Part shown: one piece after another, positions 26,262 to 34,343 of the stretch | Layout of the letters: each line of letters begins with the position of its first letter | Numbering within the stretch: the first letter of the stretch is position 1 | Source of the DNA: Bradyrhizobium agreste | GTDB lineage: Bacteria > Pseudomonadota > Alphaproteobacteria > Rhizobiales > Xanthobacteraceae | Assembly: GCF_016031625.1 (NCBI RefSeq) | Contig: NZ_JACCHP010000025.1 | Span: 113,376-177,375 of the forward strand | Direction: 5' to 3' | Length of the DNA: 64,000 nt | Program-made: the position numbers and the translations under genes | Notes under the pieces: model-generated | Told to the model about the DNA's origin: nothing | The model's database searches: none | The model's input: only the letters and a program-made list of their open reading frames with translations

Positions 26262-27047
26262 ATGAGTTCGACGACGATTGGACCAATCGCGAGCCAGGCT
26301 GCCGATCCATCGGAGCGCAGCGCGCTGTTGTTCTGGATGATCTTCACCGGGCTGTCGATCTTCGCCGTCGTGCTGCTGTGGCGCTTCGGCCTGATCCATC
26401 TGATGCTGACCTCGGACCGCACCTACATCTCGAGCGTCATCGCGGCGCTTTATGTCGTCACCTGCGGCCACTGCTTCCTGCGGACGCGGGCGATCGCGCG
26501 GGAAGGGGCGGCGGCGCGGCGTTGCCGCGCGGTGCTGTCGGCAGCCGGCGGCAGCAAGGCGCTCGATGCGAGCGCCGCGGCGCTGCCGCGCGGCCTGGTG
26601 CGCGATCACATCGAAAGCCTGGTGACCAAGGCCGCGGCGCAGGACTATCGCCCCGTCGATCAGACGCTGCTGCTGCGGACGCTCGCCGACCGCCTGCGCG
26701 GCTCCAACGGGTTCGGGGCGTTCGTGTCGGATACGCTGATGAAGCTCGGCCTGCTCGGCACCATCATCGGCTTCATCATCATGCTGGCGCCGATCGCGGG
26801 GCTGGATGCCGCCGACAAGGTCGCGATGCGGTCCTCGATGGGCTTGATGAGCGACGGCATGGCGGTCGCGATGTACACGACGCTGGCTGGCCTCGTCGGC
26901 TCGATCCTGATCCGCATCCAGTACTACATGCTGGATGCGGCGACCCAGCGGGTGTTCTCGGATGCGGTGGTGCTGACGGAGACCCATGTGACGCCGGTGC
27001 TGGAGCGCAAAGGCGCTGGAATTAAAGGCGCTGGAACGCCGTCATGA
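26262..27047 (+). CDS. MotA/TolQ/ExbB proton-channel family protein
   Basis: 261 residues. Two hydrophobic helices lie at the N-terminus (about 25-70), then a cytoplasmic stretch, then two long helices with LMKLGLLGTIIGFIIMLAPI and DGMAVAMYTTLAGLVGSILI. The last two carry the small-residue-rich pattern and conserved Thr of MotA/TolQ/ExbB helices that line the ion path. CAGGAGC precedes the ATG. The next gene overlaps by four bases (ATGA) and encodes a protein with stator-like topology. Neither TolR nor ExbD is present, so this is not a standard Tol or Ton unit. Confidence 0.8.
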   Translation: MSSTTIGPIASQAADPSERSALLFWMIFTGLSIFAVVLLWRFGLIHLMLTSDRTYISSVIAALYVVTCGHCFLRTRAIAREGAAARRCRAVLSAAGGSKALDASAAALPRGLVRDHIESLVTKAAAQDYRPVDQTLLLRTLADRLRGSNGFGAFVSDTLMKLGLLGTIIGFIIMLAPIAGLDAADKVAMRSSMGLMSDGMAVAMYTTLAGLVGSILIRIQYYMLDAATQRVFSDAVVLTETHVTPVLERKGAGIKGAGTPS

Positions 27048-27730
27048 TGGATGATTTCGGCCTCTATCCGCGCGAGGAGCCGTTCGACCCGCTGGGCGTG
27101 ATGCTGTTCAAGGCGCTCCAGGTGATCGCCTTCCTGTTCTTCCTGGCGCTGCTGGCGGTCTCCCCCGACACCAAGGACGGCAAGATCGACTCCAAGGCGG
27201 AGTTCATGATCACGCTGGACTGGCCGGACAACCATCCCGACGATCTCGACCTGTTCGTGCAGGATCCCGCCGGCAACATCGCCTGGTATCGCCACCGCGA
27301 GGCCGGCTTTCTGACGCTCGACCGCGACGACCGCGGCGGGGCCAACGATTTCATCATGGTCGCCGGAAAGAAGATCGCCTCGCCCATCCGCGAGGAGATC
27401 GTCACCGTGCGTGGCATCCTCGCCGGCGAGTACACCGTCAACGTCTCGCATTTCGTCGCCACCACCGGCGAGCCTGTGACGGCCAACGTGAAGGTGCAGA
27501 AGCTCAATCCGACCGCGCAGGTGATCTTCGACAACAAGTTCACGCTCGACCACACCGGCGACGAGAAGACCGCGGTCCGCTTCCGGATCGATGCCGAAGG
27601 CAAGGTCGTCAATGTCGATCAGCGGCCGAAATCGCTGCTGGAGACGTTCCGCAGCAGCTGGCGCAACGGCGGCGATCTCGATCCCAGGACCGGCGTGAGC
27701 AGGAACGTTACGAGGATACGCCGTGACTAG
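27044..27730 (+). CDS. Membrane-anchored protein with DUF2135/YfaP-like domain, channel partner candidate
   Basis: 228 residues: a short cytoplasmic N-terminus, one transmembrane helix (MLFKALQVIAFLFFLALLAV, residues 20-39) and a periplasmic beta-rich domain. Its start, DWPDNHPDDLDLFVQDPAGN followed by IAWYRHREAG, resembles the DLDL-x-V-DP-G pattern of DUF2135/YfaP proteins. The topology equals that of TolR/ExbD/MotB, but the membrane helix has no Asp; D15 lies just before it and K23 within it. The gene overlaps the channel gene and the next gene, so the three are translationally coupled. No peptidoglycan-binding OmpA domain is visible. Confidence 0.65.
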   Translation: MMDDFGLYPREEPFDPLGVMLFKALQVIAFLFFLALLAVSPDTKDGKIDSKAEFMITLDWPDNHPDDLDLFVQDPAGNIAWYRHREAGFLTLDRDDRGGANDFIMVAGKKIASPIREEIVTVRGILAGEYTVNVSHFVATTGEPVTANVKVQKLNPTAQVIFDNKFTLDHTGDEKTAVRFRIDAEGKVVNVDQRPKSLLETFRSSWRNGGDLDPRTGVSRNVTRIRRD

Positions 27731-28328
27731 CCTGCAGACGGTCATCGTGACGCTATCGGTCGCCTACGCGGTCATCGGCGCGCTGCTGCTGGTCGTTCTG
27801 GTCTATGCGCGCCTGCACTGGTCGCTGAAGGCGTTCGCCGTGGTCGTGACCAGCACCTTCTACATCGTCAGCTTCACCGAAATGCGCGGCCTGCTCGGTT
27901 GGGCCAGCACGGACCGGCTGCCGGCCACCTTCAAGCTTCTGAAGGCTCGCATCGTCGAGCCACATTCGCTTCAGGGCGATCCCGGCTCGATCTACCTCTG
28001 GGTCGAGGCGCTGGACGAGGACAATCGCCCGAGCGGCATCCCGCGCGCCTTTCGTGTGCCCTACAATGACCGGCTGGCCGACAAGACCCACGCCGCGGAG
28101 AACGAGATCGCGGCCGGTCATCCGCAAGGAGGGCGCGCGGCGGATTTCGGCGGCGGCGACGGCAGCCTGATCGACCTGGTTCGGGAATATGTGACGCCGA
28201 AGACCATCCTGGAGACCAGCGGCGGCGATTCCTCGACCGGCGAGTTCAATGCCCCGCCCGCCGGCGCGGAAGGCGCGGTGTTCACCCCGATTCCACCGCC
28301 CCGAATGCCGCCGAAGGACGAGCAATAG
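27723..28328 (+). CDS. Hypothetical membrane protein in the channel-like operon
   Basis: 201 residues. Two N-terminal hydrophobic helices (about 5-25 and 33-50) are followed by a soluble part with DPGSIYLWVEALDEDNRPSG and a Pro-rich tail (PIPPPRMPPKDEQ). The GTG start overlaps the previous gene by eight bases. I do not recognise the family. The position as third coupled gene suggests a structural role with the TolQ-like channel and its anchored partner. The soluble segment and tail probably face one side of the inner membrane. Confidence 0.6.
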   Translation: MTSLQTVIVTLSVAYAVIGALLLVVLVYARLHWSLKAFAVVVTSTFYIVSFTEMRGLLGWASTDRLPATFKLLKARIVEPHSLQGDPGSIYLWVEALDEDNRPSGIPRAFRVPYNDRLADKTHAAENEIAAGHPQGGRAADFGGGDGSLIDLVREYVTPKTILETSGGDSSTGEFNAPPAGAEGAVFTPIPPPRMPPKDEQ

Positions 28329-28446
28329 GCCCTTCACCATCACCGCAGAGCAGTGCTGGCCAATCGCCCAATGCTGGCGCATCTTGTTGACCTCCCTCAA
28401 TTTGGCCTCATCGGCCTCGAATAAGAATTTGAGGGGTGGAGGGTGC

Positions 28447-29187
28447 GTGCTTCTCGCTGTCTTCTCGGATATCCATGGTAACCGACAGGCGTTCGAGACC
28501 TGCCTGAAGATCGCGCGTGCGAAGGGCGCGAAGCGCTTCGTCCTGCTCGGCGATTTCGTCGGCTATGGCGCCGATCCGGAATGGGTGGTGGACACCGCGA
28601 TGGAGCTGGTCGCACAAGGCGCCGTCGCGGTGCGGGGCAATCACGACCAGGCGATCAATTCCACGGCCGAGACCATGAACGCCGAGGCGCAGATCGCGAT
28701 CGAATGGACCCGCGGTCGCCTCGACACCGCGCAGCGGCGTTTCCTGGCTGAACTGCCGATGCAGGTGGAGGAGGATGGCCGCCTGTTCGTGCATGCGGAA
28801 GCCTCGCATCCTCAGCGCTGGCACTATGTCCGCTCGACCTTGGACGCCGCCAAGAGCCTGATTGCGACACGGGCCCACGTCACCTTTTGCGGCCACATCC
28901 ACAGGCCGGCGCTCTATTCGATGTCGGTGACGGCGAAGATGACGAGCTTCGTGCCGAAGACCGACGTCCCCGTGCAGCTGCTGCGCGGACGGCAATGGCT
29001 CGCCGTGCTCGGCTCGGTCGGCCAGCCCCGCGACGGCGATCCGTCGGCGGCCTTCGCACTGTTCGACACCGAATCGTGCCAGATCACCTATTGCCGTGCG
29101 CCCTATGACGTTGCGACCGCGGCAGGCAGAATTCGCGACAACGGGCTGCCGTCCTGGCTGGCCGAGCGGCTTTCGCAGGGGTGCTAG
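28447..29187 (+). CDS. Calcineurin-like metallophosphoesterase
   Basis: 246 residues from a GTG behind GGGTGGAGGG. The five metal-site motifs are in order: FSDIHGN, GDFVGYGADP, GNHDQ, HAEASHP and FCGHIHRP. This arrangement is typical of small protein phosphatases or phosphodiesterases with two metals. The kinase gene begins six bases after its stop, so kinase and phosphatase are co-expressed. An in-frame ATG 66 codons upstream lies inside the previous gene and is unlikely. The substrate might be proteins phosphorylated by the neighbour, which is inference. Confidence 0.85.
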   Translation: MLLAVFSDIHGNRQAFETCLKIARAKGAKRFVLLGDFVGYGADPEWVVDTAMELVAQGAVAVRGNHDQAINSTAETMNAEAQIAIEWTRGRLDTAQRRFLAELPMQVEEDGRLFVHAEASHPQRWHYVRSTLDAAKSLIATRAHVTFCGHIHRPALYSMSVTAKMTSFVPKTDVPVQLLRGRQWLAVLGSVGQPRDGDPSAAFALFDTESCQITYCRAPYDVATAAGRIRDNGLPSWLAERLSQGC

Positions 29188-29193
29188 AGGCCG

Positions 29194-30627
29194 ATGCCCA
29201 AACCCCTGGTGAAATCAGGCGCGGAGATCGACGGTTACACGATCGGCGAATGCGTTCATGCCGGCGGCATGGCGACGCTGTGGACCGTCACCCATCCCGG
29301 CATCGACGTGCCCTTGCTGATGAAGATCCCGCGGGTTTCGGAGGGTGAGGACCCCGCCGCGATCGTCTCCTTCGAGATGGAGATGATGATCCTGCCGCGG
29401 CTCGCGGGGCCGCATGTGCCGGCCTGCTTCGGCACCGGCGATTTCGCCCGCCAAGCCTATGTCGTGATCGAGCGCATTCCGGGTGCCACGCTGTACAAGC
29501 GGCTCCCCGAGCTGCCGCTGCCTTATGACGAGGCGCGGCAGCTCGTCGCCAGGATTGCAACGGCGCTTGCCGATCTGCATCGCCAGAACGTGATCCACCA
29601 CGACATCAAGCCGAGCAGCATCATGGCCCGCGAGAGCGGCGAGGTGGTGCTGATCGACTACGGACTGTCGCATCACAACCACCTGCCGGACCTCTTGCAG
29701 GAGGAATTCCGCCTGCCTTACGGCACCGCGCCCTATATGGCACCCGAGCGGTTGCTCGGGGTGCGCGACGATGCGCGCAGCGATCTGTTTTCGCTCGGCG
29801 TGCTGCTCTATTTCTTCACCACCGGCGAGCGGCCGTTCGGCGAGGGCGAGACGCTGCGGGCGATGCGGCGCCGGCTGTGGCGCGATCCGCATCCGCCGCG
29901 GAAGCTTCGCCCGGATTATCCGCCCTGGCTTCAGGAGGTGGTGTTGCGGTGTCTGGAGATCGAGCCGGTGTGGCGCTATCCGACCGCGTCCCAGCTCGCC
30001 TTCGACCTCGCTCATCCGGACCAGGTCAGGCTCACCGCGCGCTCGGAGCGGCTGAAACGCGATTCGCTCGGCGTGGTCTGGCGCCGGCGCTTCAACCAGG
30101 GCGCCATGGCGCCGCGCGCGAAATCGGATGTGGCAGTCCAGATCGCATCGAGCCCCATCCTCGCCGTTGCGCTCGACACGGCGGAGGGCGCTCCGGAGCT
30201 GAACGAGGCGCTGCGCGTGACCACCGAGCGCATCCTCGCCACCTTGCCGTCGGCACGGCTTGCCTGTGTCAACGTGCTCAAGCTGAACCGGATCGCGATC
30301 GACCGGACACTGGACGAGCAGGGCTCCAACAAGCATATCGATCGCCTGGTCGCGCTCAGGCATTGGGCAACGCCGCTCAAGCTGGACGAGAGCAGGCTGT
30401 CGGCTCACGTGCTGGAGGCGGTCGATCCCGCCGCCGCGATCCTGGAATTTGCCGAGGCCAACCAGGTCGACCACGTCATCATCGGCGCGCGGCAGAACTC
30501 GTTCCGGCGCACGCTGCTCGGCAGCGTGTCGGCCAAGGTCGCCTCGGAGGCGACCTGCACCGTCACCGTGGTGCGGCCGCCGCGGATGGCTGGGGATGCC
30601 GGCGGGCCGGAGGCCGGCGAAGGTTAG
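29194..30627 (+). CDS. Atypical Ser/Thr protein kinase fused to a UspA-like domain
   Basis: 477 residues. The Hanks-type kinase domain covers about 12-275: glycine-rich AGGMATLW, the ATP-anchoring K44, catalytic loop HHDIKPSS at 135-142, DYG at 155-157 and GTAPYMAPERLLG. Two departures are visible: the metal-binding Asn of HRDLKPxN is Ser142, and DFG is DYG. From about 315 a universal-stress-protein fold follows, with VDHVIIGARQNSFRR and LLGSVSAKVASEATCTVTVV at its end. No transmembrane helix is seen, so it is cytoplasmic. It is coupled to the upstream phosphatase gene. Confidence 0.85.
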   Translation: MPKPLVKSGAEIDGYTIGECVHAGGMATLWTVTHPGIDVPLLMKIPRVSEGEDPAAIVSFEMEMMILPRLAGPHVPACFGTGDFARQAYVVIERIPGATLYKRLPELPLPYDEARQLVARIATALADLHRQNVIHHDIKPSSIMARESGEVVLIDYGLSHHNHLPDLLQEEFRLPYGTAPYMAPERLLGVRDDARSDLFSLGVLLYFFTTGERPFGEGETLRAMRRRLWRDPHPPRKLRPDYPPWLQEVVLRCLEIEPVWRYPTASQLAFDLAHPDQVRLTARSERLKRDSLGVVWRRRFNQGAMAPRAKSDVAVQIASSPILAVALDTAEGAPELNEALRVTTERILATLPSARLACVNVLKLNRIAIDRTLDEQGSNKHIDRLVALRHWATPLKLDESRLSAHVLEAVDPAAAILEFAEANQVDHVIIGARQNSFRRTLLGSVSAKVASEATCTVTVVRPPRMAGDAGGPEAGEG

Positions 30628-30812
30628 GCCGCGTGGACGGCGATGGCGCGCTTGCGGCGGATCGGCCAGGCGAATTGCGGGCCCGGCTCGCCGTGATCCG
30701 CGCTGCCGCCAAAATACTGGATGATTTCGCGGCAGGGCTCGCAATTGAACAGGTTACGCGACGCGGACGCCTTGGTCATTTCCTTCAGGCAGTTCGGGCA
30801 ATGTGGTTTCAT
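30624..30812 (-). CDS. Small zinc-ribbon-like protein
   Basis: 62 residues with two Cys pairs: PHCPNCLKEM at the start and FNCEPCREIIQYFGG further on. These could bind one zinc. The rest is short and basic near the end (IRRKRAIAVHAA). The gene converges with the kinase gene and overlaps its stop by four bases. I do not know a function. Confidence 0.65.
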   Translation of the reverse strand: MKPHCPNCLKEMTKASASRNLFNCEPCREIIQYFGGSADHGEPGPQFAWPIRRKRAIAVHAA

Positions 30813-30835
30813 GGGGCGGTCCGGGAAAAGAAGCC

Positions 30836-31015
30836 TCAGTGTCGGCGCGGCGTGCCAAGCGAACGGTCTAGGTCCGAATTGTTGAGCCTGCCATCATCGT
30901 CCAGCGAGCCATCGGCGCGCTCGAGGCGGCCGAAGAAATGATCGAGGCTCGGATGCGGACGCCGTGGAATCCGGCACCTGCGCTTCGGCTGACGCTTCAC
31001 GAGGGCGATCTGCAT
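30836..31015 (-). CDS. Small hypothetical ORF
   Basis: 59 codons starting MQIALVKRQPKRRCRIPRRP, with a basic N-terminal half and an acidic second half (ADGSLDDDGRLNNSDLDRS). It begins just after the stop of the small membrane ORF at 31021 and would be co-transcribed with it. No clear ribosome site and no recognised family; it may not be translated. Confidence 0.3.
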   Translation of the reverse strand: MQIALVKRQPKRRCRIPRRPHPSLDHFFGRLERADGSLDDDGRLNNSDLDRSLGTPRRH

Positions 31016-31020
31016 TGACG

Positions 31021-31161
31021 TCAGCCCCTGTCGCGGTCGCGGCGGATGTTGCGGGCCGAACGTGCCGGAGCCTCGACCGGGCCGGCCGACGGACCGAACA
31101 CGACAAACGAACTGAACCCAATCCACAACGCCACGCCAGTCCAAAACAGGGTCGTCGTCAT
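31021..31161 (-). CDS. Small single-helix membrane protein
   Basis: 46 codons: MTTTLFWTGVALWIGFSSFV starts with one hydrophobic helix, followed by a basic tail ending NIRRDRDRG. GGGAGCAC lies upstream of the ATG. It is the kind of small membrane protein that is often missed. No family is recognised. The region upstream to 31313 shows only AT-rich patches with repeated TGCAAT. Confidence 0.4.
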   Translation of the reverse strand: MTTTLFWTGVALWIGFSSFVVFGPSAGPVEAPARSARNIRRDRDRG

Positions 31162-31313
31162 GATGTGCTCCCGCGAAAACAGGCAGCAATCACTTGCAAT
31201 GATTTGCGCGAATCAGTGAAGTCCGGATGAGTACGGATCGAGGTTGCAATTTTATGCAATTGCGCGCTGCAACCCCGTAACAACCGCACAGCTGCGAAGC
31301 GCCGAGGCAGCCG

Positions 31314-32015
31314 TCAGATCGCCTCGCCGCGTGCCCCAAGTGCCGCGTTGCGGATCGCGGCGATGTTGGCCTTGTAGGCGTCCTGCGTGCCGCCCTTGAA
31401 CACCGAGGTGCCGGCGACGAAGGCGTTGGCGCCGGCCGCGGCGAGCGCCCCTGCAACATCGGGACCGACGCCGCCGTCGACCTCGATGTCGATCGAGCGG
31501 CCCGCGACCATTGCGCGGATGTCGCGGATCTTGTTGATCGCGGAGGGGATGAAGGCCTGGCCGCCGAAGCCCGGATTGACGGACATCACCAGCACGAGGT
31601 CGACGAGGTCGAGGACGTATTCGAGCGCGCTGATCGGCGTCGCCGGATTGAGCGAGACGCCGGCCTTCTTGCCGAGCGCGCGGATCGCCTGGAGCGAGCG
31701 GTGCAGGTGGGGACCTGCCTCCGCGTGCACGGTAATGTGGTCGCAGCCGGCTTTCGCGAAGGCCTCGAGGTAGGGATCGCAGGGCGAGATCATCAGATGC
31801 GCGTCGAAGATCTTCTTGGTGTGCGGGCGCATCGCCCTGATGACGTCAGGGCCGTACGAGATGTTCGGAACGAAGTGCCCGTCCATCACGTCGAGATGGA
31901 TCCAGTCGGCGCCGGCGGCGTCCACACTGCGCACCTCCTCGCCAAGCTTCGAGAAGTCCGAGGCCAGGATCGAGGGCGCGATGGCCAGGGGGCGGGGTGC
32001 GAAAGCTTGGGTCAT
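31314..32015 (-). CDS. rpe: Ribulose-phosphate 3-epimerase
   Basis: 233 residues of a TIM-barrel enzyme that interconverts ribulose 5-phosphate and xylulose 5-phosphate. Signatures are LAIAPSILASDFSKLGEEV, WIHLDVMDGHFVPNISYGPD, VLVMSVNPGFGGQAFIPSA and IEVDGGVGPD, giving the metal ligands and phosphate site. The start MTQAFAPRPL is chosen over an ATG 16 codons upstream. The gene appears monocistronic and serves the pentose phosphate or Calvin cycle. Confidence 0.96.
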   Translation of the reverse strand: MTQAFAPRPLAIAPSILASDFSKLGEEVRSVDAAGADWIHLDVMDGHFVPNISYGPDVIRAMRPHTKKIFDAHLMISPCDPYLEAFAKAGCDHITVHAEAGPHLHRSLQAIRALGKKAGVSLNPATPISALEYVLDLVDLVLVMSVNPGFGGQAFIPSAINKIRDIRAMVAGRSIDIEVDGGVGPDVAGALAAAGANAFVAGTSVFKGGTQDAYKANIAAIRNAALGARGEAI

Positions 32016-32269
32016 GGCGCGTTTTCCCGTGGCGGACGGACGACGAATGGCCTCGCCTAACATGGGCCCTTGTGGGGGGCAATGCAGGAGGCGTGCGCTT
32101 CCTGTGGGCGGAAATTTCTGCCGCCGGCGGCATGAATTGCCGATGTTCCCGCGGCCTGCACGACCTGGCGGGTGCGGATTTCATTGAGCTTTTCGCGGTG
32201 GCACGGCGCTTGCTGACTTCAGCCGCAGAACATTGGTCGCGGCCTGCCGCATCCTGTTGGAGTTGTGCA

Positions 32270-33007
32270 ATGTTGTTCGCCCTTGGTGCGGTGTCGAGCG
32301 CGCTCGATGTGATCCAGTCGCTGACGAACGCGAAATCGTCATCGGGGGCGCACAAGACCGGCGCCTGGCAGAGCGCGCCGGTCAATCCGTTCGCAATCGA
32401 CAGCGACAGCAGCAGCACGACCGGCGCGACCTCGTCGGTCAATGCAGGCAGATATCTGCAGATCTCGCCGGAGACGATGAATACGTTGTTTGCGGCGCAG
32501 AGCCAGTCGGCCGACGGCGCGGCCTCGTCGAGCTCGACATCCTCGACGTCGAAGGACCGTGAGGCTGCGCTGAAGGACCTGTTCTCGCAGATCGACGCGG
32601 ACGGCGACGGCAAGATCACCAAGTCCGAGTTCGAGGACGCGCTCGGTGCGGGCGGCACCAACCTGGCCCAGGCCGACAACGTGTTCGCGAAGATGGATGC
32701 GAATGCGGATGGGAGCATCAATCTTGGCGAGATGACGAAGGCGCTGAGGGGCGGTCACGGCGCTCATCACGCGCAAGGCGCGGGCGATGGCTCGGAGTCC
32801 TCGTCGCAATCCAGCCGCGGCTCGACGTCGACCACGACGACCAATGCCGACGGGTTCAAGATGTCGACGACGGTGCCGGGCGCCTCCAGCTCGTCGAATG
32901 CGAAAGGTGGCGGCAATTCGCCTTATGACTGGTTCGGGCAGATGATGCGGCGCCAGGCGCAGGCCACCGCGGAATCAGCAGCTTCATCGATGTCGATCAG
33001 CGTGTGA
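32270..33007 (+). CDS. EF-hand domain protein
   Basis: 245 residues. The front third is Ser/Thr/Ala-rich and probably disordered (SSSTSSTSKDREAALKDLF). Two EF-hand loops follow: DADGDGKITKSEFE and DANADGSINLGEMT, both with the acidic ligands at 1, 3, 5 and 12, though Gly/Glu order in the second is looser. The tail is again low complexity (SSQSSRGSTSTTTTNADG) and ends MSISV. Such proteins occur in Bradyrhizobium and may be secreted calcium binders. The ATG at 32270 was chosen because the frame further upstream overlaps rpe. Confidence 0.78.
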   Translation: MLFALGAVSSALDVIQSLTNAKSSSGAHKTGAWQSAPVNPFAIDSDSSSTTGATSSVNAGRYLQISPETMNTLFAAQSQSADGAASSSSTSSTSKDREAALKDLFSQIDADGDGKITKSEFEDALGAGGTNLAQADNVFAKMDANADGSINLGEMTKALRGGHGAHHAQGAGDGSESSSQSSRGSTSTTTTNADGFKMSTTVPGASSSSNAKGGGNSPYDWFGQMMRRQAQATAESAASSMSISV

Positions 33008-33020
33008 GCACAGCCCGAAG

Positions 33021-33233
33021 CTAGCCGGCAGGTTCGTGCGTGATGTCACGACAGGCATAGCGGTCGCGGATCTCGCGATTGAAGAAAATTCCTTTTGCGC
33101 GCGAATCCCTGAACGCGGCAGCGACCTCGGGCGGAACACCCTCGTAAACATAGCGGCGCCCGCTGACGAACGTCACCTTCAGCTCGCGTGTATCGGGCGC
33201 ATAGCGAAAGAACCGGATCACGGAAGAGGGCAT
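33021..33233 (-). CDS. KTSC domain protein
   Basis: 70 residues, the size of a lone KTSC domain. Pattern elements are SSVIRFFRYAPDTRELKVTF, YVYEGVPPEVAAAF, and GIFFNREIRDRYAC. The domain is found alone or beside lysyl-tRNA synthetase fragments and its role is unknown. The frame continues upstream without a stop but with unrelated sequence, so the ATG at 33233 is preferred. It is 13 bases from the stop of the convergent EF-hand gene. Confidence 0.8.
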   Translation of the reverse strand: MPSSVIRFFRYAPDTRELKVTFVSGRRYVYEGVPPEVAAAFRDSRAKGIFFNREIRDRYACRDITHEPAG

Positions 33234-33286
33234 GGCCGCGCACCTTGTCCGCCGGGTAACGCTTTGGGGTCCGTTTCGTTTCTCGT

Positions 33287-34285
33287 CTAGCCGAACCGGT
33301 CCTTCCAGGCCGGCTGCGCGCCCGGAAACGGCAAGGCCGTCGCGCAGTAGACGCCGCGGGCGATCGCGCGGGCGACCACGTTGGCGGCGATCGTGCCGAG
33401 CTCGGTGAGGCCAACCAGCGGCTCGATCGGCTTTTCGCACGTGGCGGCGGCAAACAGCACGTCGCCGTCGGTCGGCGCGTGCACCGGATAGATCGCGCGG
33501 GCGAAGCCGGTATGCGCGATCATCGCCAGCCGCTTGGCCTGGGGCTTGGTCAGCACCGCGTTGGTCACGACGGCGCCGATGGTGGTGTTTTCCCGCGCGC
33601 TCGCGGCGGGACCGCCCTTGATGCGCATGCGGAGCATGTCCTCGGTGAACCTGTCTGGCAGGCCGCGTCCGCCGAATTCGCCGTCCACCTCGAACGGCGC
33701 CGCCCAGAACCACGGGCCATCGCCGACGGTGACGCTGCCCACGGCGTTGACGGCGACGATCGCGGCGACCTGGATTCCGCTCGGCGTCACCGCCGATGCC
33801 GAGCCGAGGCCGCCCTTGAACGTCGCGGTGGTGGCGCCGAAGCCGGCGCCGACGCTGCCAAGCGCAAAGTCCGCGCTGGCGGCGGCGGCCGCTGCGGCGT
33901 AGCCGAGGTCGCGATAGGGCGAGAAGCGTCCCCAGGCCTTGTCGCCGCCATTGAGCAGGTCGAACAGGATCGCTCCCGGCACGATCGGGATCAGCGCTTC
34001 GCGAACCCTAAAGCCGCGGCCCTGCTCGGCGAGCCAGGCCTGTACGCCGCCGCCGGTGTCGAGGCCGAAGGCCGAGCCGCCCGACAGCGCGATGGCGTCG
34101 ACGCGCTCGACCGTGTTGGCGAGATCGAGCAGGGCATCCTCGCGCGTGCCGGGCCCGCCGCCGCGCACGTCGATCGCGGCGATCGCTGGAGAATCGAAGA
34201 TGATCGCAGTCGCGCCGGAACCGACTTTCGGGTCCTCGGCGTGGCCGACCCGGACGCCGGCGATATCGGTGAGAAGGTTCTTCAC
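33287..34285 (-). CDS. P1 family (DmpA-like) peptidase
   Basis: 332 residues of family S58, related to the beta-peptidyl/L-aminopeptidase DmpA. Signatures are LLTDIAGVRVGHAEDPKVGS, IDVRGGGPGTREDALLD, ALSGGSAFGLDTGGGV, and near the autocleavage site ARENTTIGAVVTNAVLTK, where a Thr takes the place of the nucleophilic Ser of DmpA. Such enzymes mature by self-cleavage into two chains. The substrate is unknown. The KTSC gene lies 53 bases downstream on the same strand. Confidence 0.88.
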   Translation of the reverse strand: MKNLLTDIAGVRVGHAEDPKVGSGATAIIFDSPAIAAIDVRGGGPGTREDALLDLANTVERVDAIALSGGSAFGLDTGGGVQAWLAEQGRGFRVREALIPIVPGAILFDLLNGGDKAWGRFSPYRDLGYAAAAAAASADFALGSVGAGFGATTATFKGGLGSASAVTPSGIQVAAIVAVNAVGSVTVGDGPWFWAAPFEVDGEFGGRGLPDRFTEDMLRMRIKGGPAASARENTTIGAVVTNAVLTKPQAKRLAMIAHTGFARAIYPVHAPTDGDVLFAAATCEKPIEPLVGLTELGTIAANVVARAIARGVYCATALPFPGAQPAWKDRFG

Positions 34286-34343
34286 GGCGGCCTCGTCGTC
34301 GAGAGCAATTCACGATCTGCGATAGCGCAGCAATGCCGCAGGC

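Noticed and set aside
26262..28328. Zorya-type phage defence system
   Set aside because: A MotA-like protein is present, but there is no OmpA-like ZorB and no helicase or nuclease gene (ZorC/ZorD/ZorE) nearby.
31997..32269. A longer N-terminus for the EF-hand protein
   Set aside because: It would overlap the rpe start on the other strand and reads as low-similarity Arg/Gly/Cys sequence. The ATG at 32270 fits better.
33234..33713. A 230-residue version of the KTSC protein
   Set aside because: The upstream part is out of frame with the P1 peptidase gene on the same strand, which is clearly real.
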